A model generated the notes under the pieces. That model made no database searches. It worked only from the letters and a program-made list of their open reading frames with translations, and had not been told where the DNA came from. Source: Proteobacteria bacterium UBA6522 (lineage in GTDB: Bacteria > Pseudomonadota > Gammaproteobacteria > Steroidobacterales > Rariloculaceae). Taken from it: a stretch of 7,067 nucleotides of DNA. The stretch's first letter is position 1. Every line of letters begins with the position of its first letter. Positions 5,631 through 7,067 of the stretch are shown in pieces. Both the position numbers and the translations under genes were made by a program. The stretch is from NCBI GenBank assembly GCA_002434915.1, contig DJLG01000007.1, forward strand, positions 1 to 7,067. Reading direction: 5' to 3'.

Positions 5631-7067
5631 ATGAGTGCTACCTTGGGCCGAAGATTATTTTTTATGGGTTTTGTTATGGCGCGAGCCATATTGTTGTCCT
5701 TGTCATCAGTTTTTGTGTTTTCTCAGAGCTTTGCTCAGACACCGGAACAGCTTCAACAGCTCAATTCTATACCAGCTAATCAGCGCCAGGCTTTCATGCA
5801 ACAACTAGGGCTAGATGGGCAACAACAAGGACAAGTAGACGCGCAGTTGAATTTTCCAGATGTTGTGACCCCATTAGCTGAAATGGATGATATTGGGGAA
5901 GCGCAGGATTTGGTGCCTAGGCTTGCTCCTGGAGATACTTTAGTAATTGAGTTCGTGTTAAGACCGCTGAACTGGATCCCCATATCGACGCCAACGCAAT
6001 TTTTATCTCCTACCCAAGCTGTTGCCGCAACAGCGGGTGCTACAACTGTAGCAGGACAAATCATTGCCAGCTCATTAGAGGATGTAGCCGAAAATGAAAA
6101 CCAATACCAATACCAATACCAATATGATGAGGAACTTGAAGCAGAAGAAAATAGAGCTATGCTTGAGCGACTCGCAGCTGCTAACCCTTATGAGTTAGAT
6201 GTTAATGGGTTTCTTAATTTACCAGGAGTTGCATCAATTCGGCTTCAAGGACTCAATGTCGAAGAGGCCATGATTCGTATTAGGGCTGAGCCAGCACTAG
6301 TATGGTTGCAACCTATAGTGACATTTTTACCTCTTGAGCCTTTTGGCGTCGAATCTCTTGAGCCTTTTGGTTATGACCTATTTAGTGGCGTGCCAACGAC
6401 TTTTGCTCCTGCAACCGACGTGCCTGTCCCATCTGAATATGTTATGGGTCCAGGGGATACAGTTAATGTTTTGCTTTTTGGCAACAATAATGCTCAGTAC
6501 CAGTTAGTAATTTCACGAGAAGGGGCTATCAATTTTCCTGAGATTGGCCCAATTAGTGTTGCTGGTTTGAGCTTTGAGGAGCTAACAACGGTTATTACTC
6601 AACGTGTAGAGGAACAGATGATTGGTGTTAGGTCGAGCATTACACTTGGAGAATTACGTTCTATTAGGGTGTTTGTTCTTGGTGATGTTCAGCAACCAGG
6701 TTCTTACACGGTCAGTGGTTTATCTACTATGACAAATGCACTTTTTGTAAGTGGTGGTATTAATGACGTAGGGTCTCTTCGTCAAATTGAACTACGGCGA
6801 GAAGGCCAGATTGTTTCGACGTTAGATCTCTATGACCTGCTCTTGAGGGGCGACACTAGTGGTGATGAGCGCCTGCAACCAGGAGACGTTATTTTTGCTC
6901 CGCCTATTGGGGATAGCATTTCTATTTATGGTGACATTCGGCGTCCGGCTATATATGAGATAAATGGAGAGAATTCTGTCGAAGAAGTAGTAGAGCTTGC
7001 AGGAGGATTTAGGTCGAATGCTGACCGAAGTGCATTGAGACTTGAACGTTTGATGCCTGGTGGTGTT
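5631..7067 (+). CDS. Multi-SLBB polysaccharide export protein, 3' partial
   Basis: The frame is open to the right edge: 479 residues are visible with no stop. The N-terminus has a signal peptide, probably cleaved at SFA-QTPEQ near residue 35-36. There is no lipobox cysteine, unlike lipoprotein Wza. A Gln-rich stretch (36-70) follows. A first Poly_export-like segment begins at LAPGD (98-102) and seems split by about 75 residues of Ala-rich and acidic sequence, including QYQYQYQY (158-165), before resuming at NPYELDVNGFLNLPG. FGYDLFSG and PTTFAPATD lead to a second Poly_export start, MGPGDTV (272-278), with the usual REGAINFPEIGPISVAGL. SLBB domain 1 begins near 344 (IRVFVLGDVQQPGSY) and ends with LQPGDVIFAPP; SLBB domain 2 begins near 429 (ISIYGDIRRPAIYEI). 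Relatives with this plan tend to be large, so several hundred residues probably lie beyond the window. Expected role: periplasmic/outer-membrane polymer export beside Wzi. The ATG at 5631 has GGA 8 nt upstream and a stop codon at 5601 limits the frame; ATGs at 5664 and 5676 are alternatives that keep the signal peptide. Confidence 0.88.
   Translation, partial: MSATLGRRLFFMGFVMARAILLSLSSVFVFSQSFAQTPEQLQQLNSIPANQRQAFMQQLGLDGQQQGQVDAQLNFPDVVTPLAEMDDIGEAQDLVPRLAPGDTLVIEFVLRPLNWIPISTPTQFLSPTQAVAATAGATTVAGQIIASSLEDVAENENQYQYQYQYDEELEAEENRAMLERLAAANPYELDVNGFLNLPGVASIRLQGLNVEEAMIRIRAEPALVWLQPIVTFLPLEPFGVESLEPFGYDLFSGVPTTFAPATDVPVPSEYVMGPGDTVNVLLFGNNNAQYQLVISREGAINFPEIGPISVAGLSFEELTTVITQRVEEQMIGVRSSITLGELRSIRVFVLGDVQQPGSYTVSGLSTMTNALFVSGGINDVGSLRQIELRREGQIVSTLDLYDLLLRGDTSGDERLQPGDVIFAPPIGDSISIYGDIRRPAIYEINGENSVEEVVELAGGFRSNADRSALRLERLMPGGV
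6101..6124 (+). repeat. (CCAATA)x4 hexanucleotide repeat in the export-protein gene
   Basis: Four perfect tandem copies of CCAATA encode the Gln-Tyr repeat at residues 158-165 of the SLBB protein. The 6-bp unit equals two codons, so gain or loss of copies would change length without breaking frame. It lies in the low-complexity insert of the first Poly_export-like segment. Confidence 0.95.
6331..6370 (+). repeat. 16-bp direct repeat, 24-bp period, in the export-protein gene
   Basis: The same 16 bases (CTCTTGAGCCTTTTGG) occur at 6331-6346 and 6355-6370. The offset of 24 bp is eight codons, giving LEPFGVES followed by LEPFGYDL in the linker before the second Poly_export start. It looks like an in-frame tandem duplication whose second copy joins the conserved FGYDLF motif. 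Confidence 0.9.

Noticed and set aside
5585..5779. Short hydrophobic + strand frame between wzi and the export gene
   Set aside because: Mostly an out-of-frame reading of the export protein's signal-peptide region, starting at TTG without a ribosome site.
5780..6064. 94-codon minus-strand open frame, Ser/Cys/Ala-rich
   Set aside because: It lies opposite the signal-peptide-bearing export gene and its composition mirrors the Gln/Ala-rich coding strand; no independent support.

Overview
This window reads as the left edge of a capsule or exopolysaccharide locus on a gammaproteobacterial chromosome, all on the + strand. The lineage call is inference. It rests on the Wzi-family protein, a large-type Pgi, a multi-SLBB export protein of a kind I associate with marine Gammaproteobacteria, and base composition that looks like low-to-mid 40s % GC by eye. 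No single gene fixes a genus.

Layout: (1) 1-1248 is the 3' part of an inner-membrane ArsB/NhaD-type (P-protein-like) transporter, open at the left edge and probably unrelated to the rest. (2) 1249-1344 is a 96-bp gap. It holds a GGTAGCATG word resembling the core of the ops/JUMPstart element and, 5 bp downstream, a perfect 7-bp inverted repeat. (3) 1345-2355 encodes a probable UDP-glucuronate 4-epimerase. (4) 2415-4010 encodes a full-length but divergent glucose-6-phosphate isomerase. (5) 4091-5581 encodes a Wzi-family outer-membrane capsule-assembly protein; its start is uncertain. (6) 5631 to the right edge encodes the first 479 residues of a large secreted polysaccharide-export protein with two Poly_export-like segments and at least two SLBB domains; it is truncated by the window.

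How the genes fit together: Pgi links fructose-6-P to glucose-6-P, which feeds (through Pgm, GalU and Ugd, none in this window) UDP-glucose and UDP-glucuronate. The epimerase then makes UDP-galacturonate. The SLBB protein would carry polymer through the periplasm and outer membrane, and Wzi would hold it at the cell surface. The simplest prediction is an acidic, galacturonate-containing capsule whose remaining genes lie to the right. Genes 3-6 are 49-80 bp apart (with the preferred starts), show no strong intrinsic terminator between them, and could form one transcript.

I found no RNA gene, CRISPR array, insertion sequence or attachment site, and no intergenic stretch over 100 bp. I do not see a clearly new biological system. 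The points most worth checking are the ops-like leader, substitutions at usually conserved Pgi positions, paired A9 tracts in pgi, and two in-frame short repeats in the export-protein gene.
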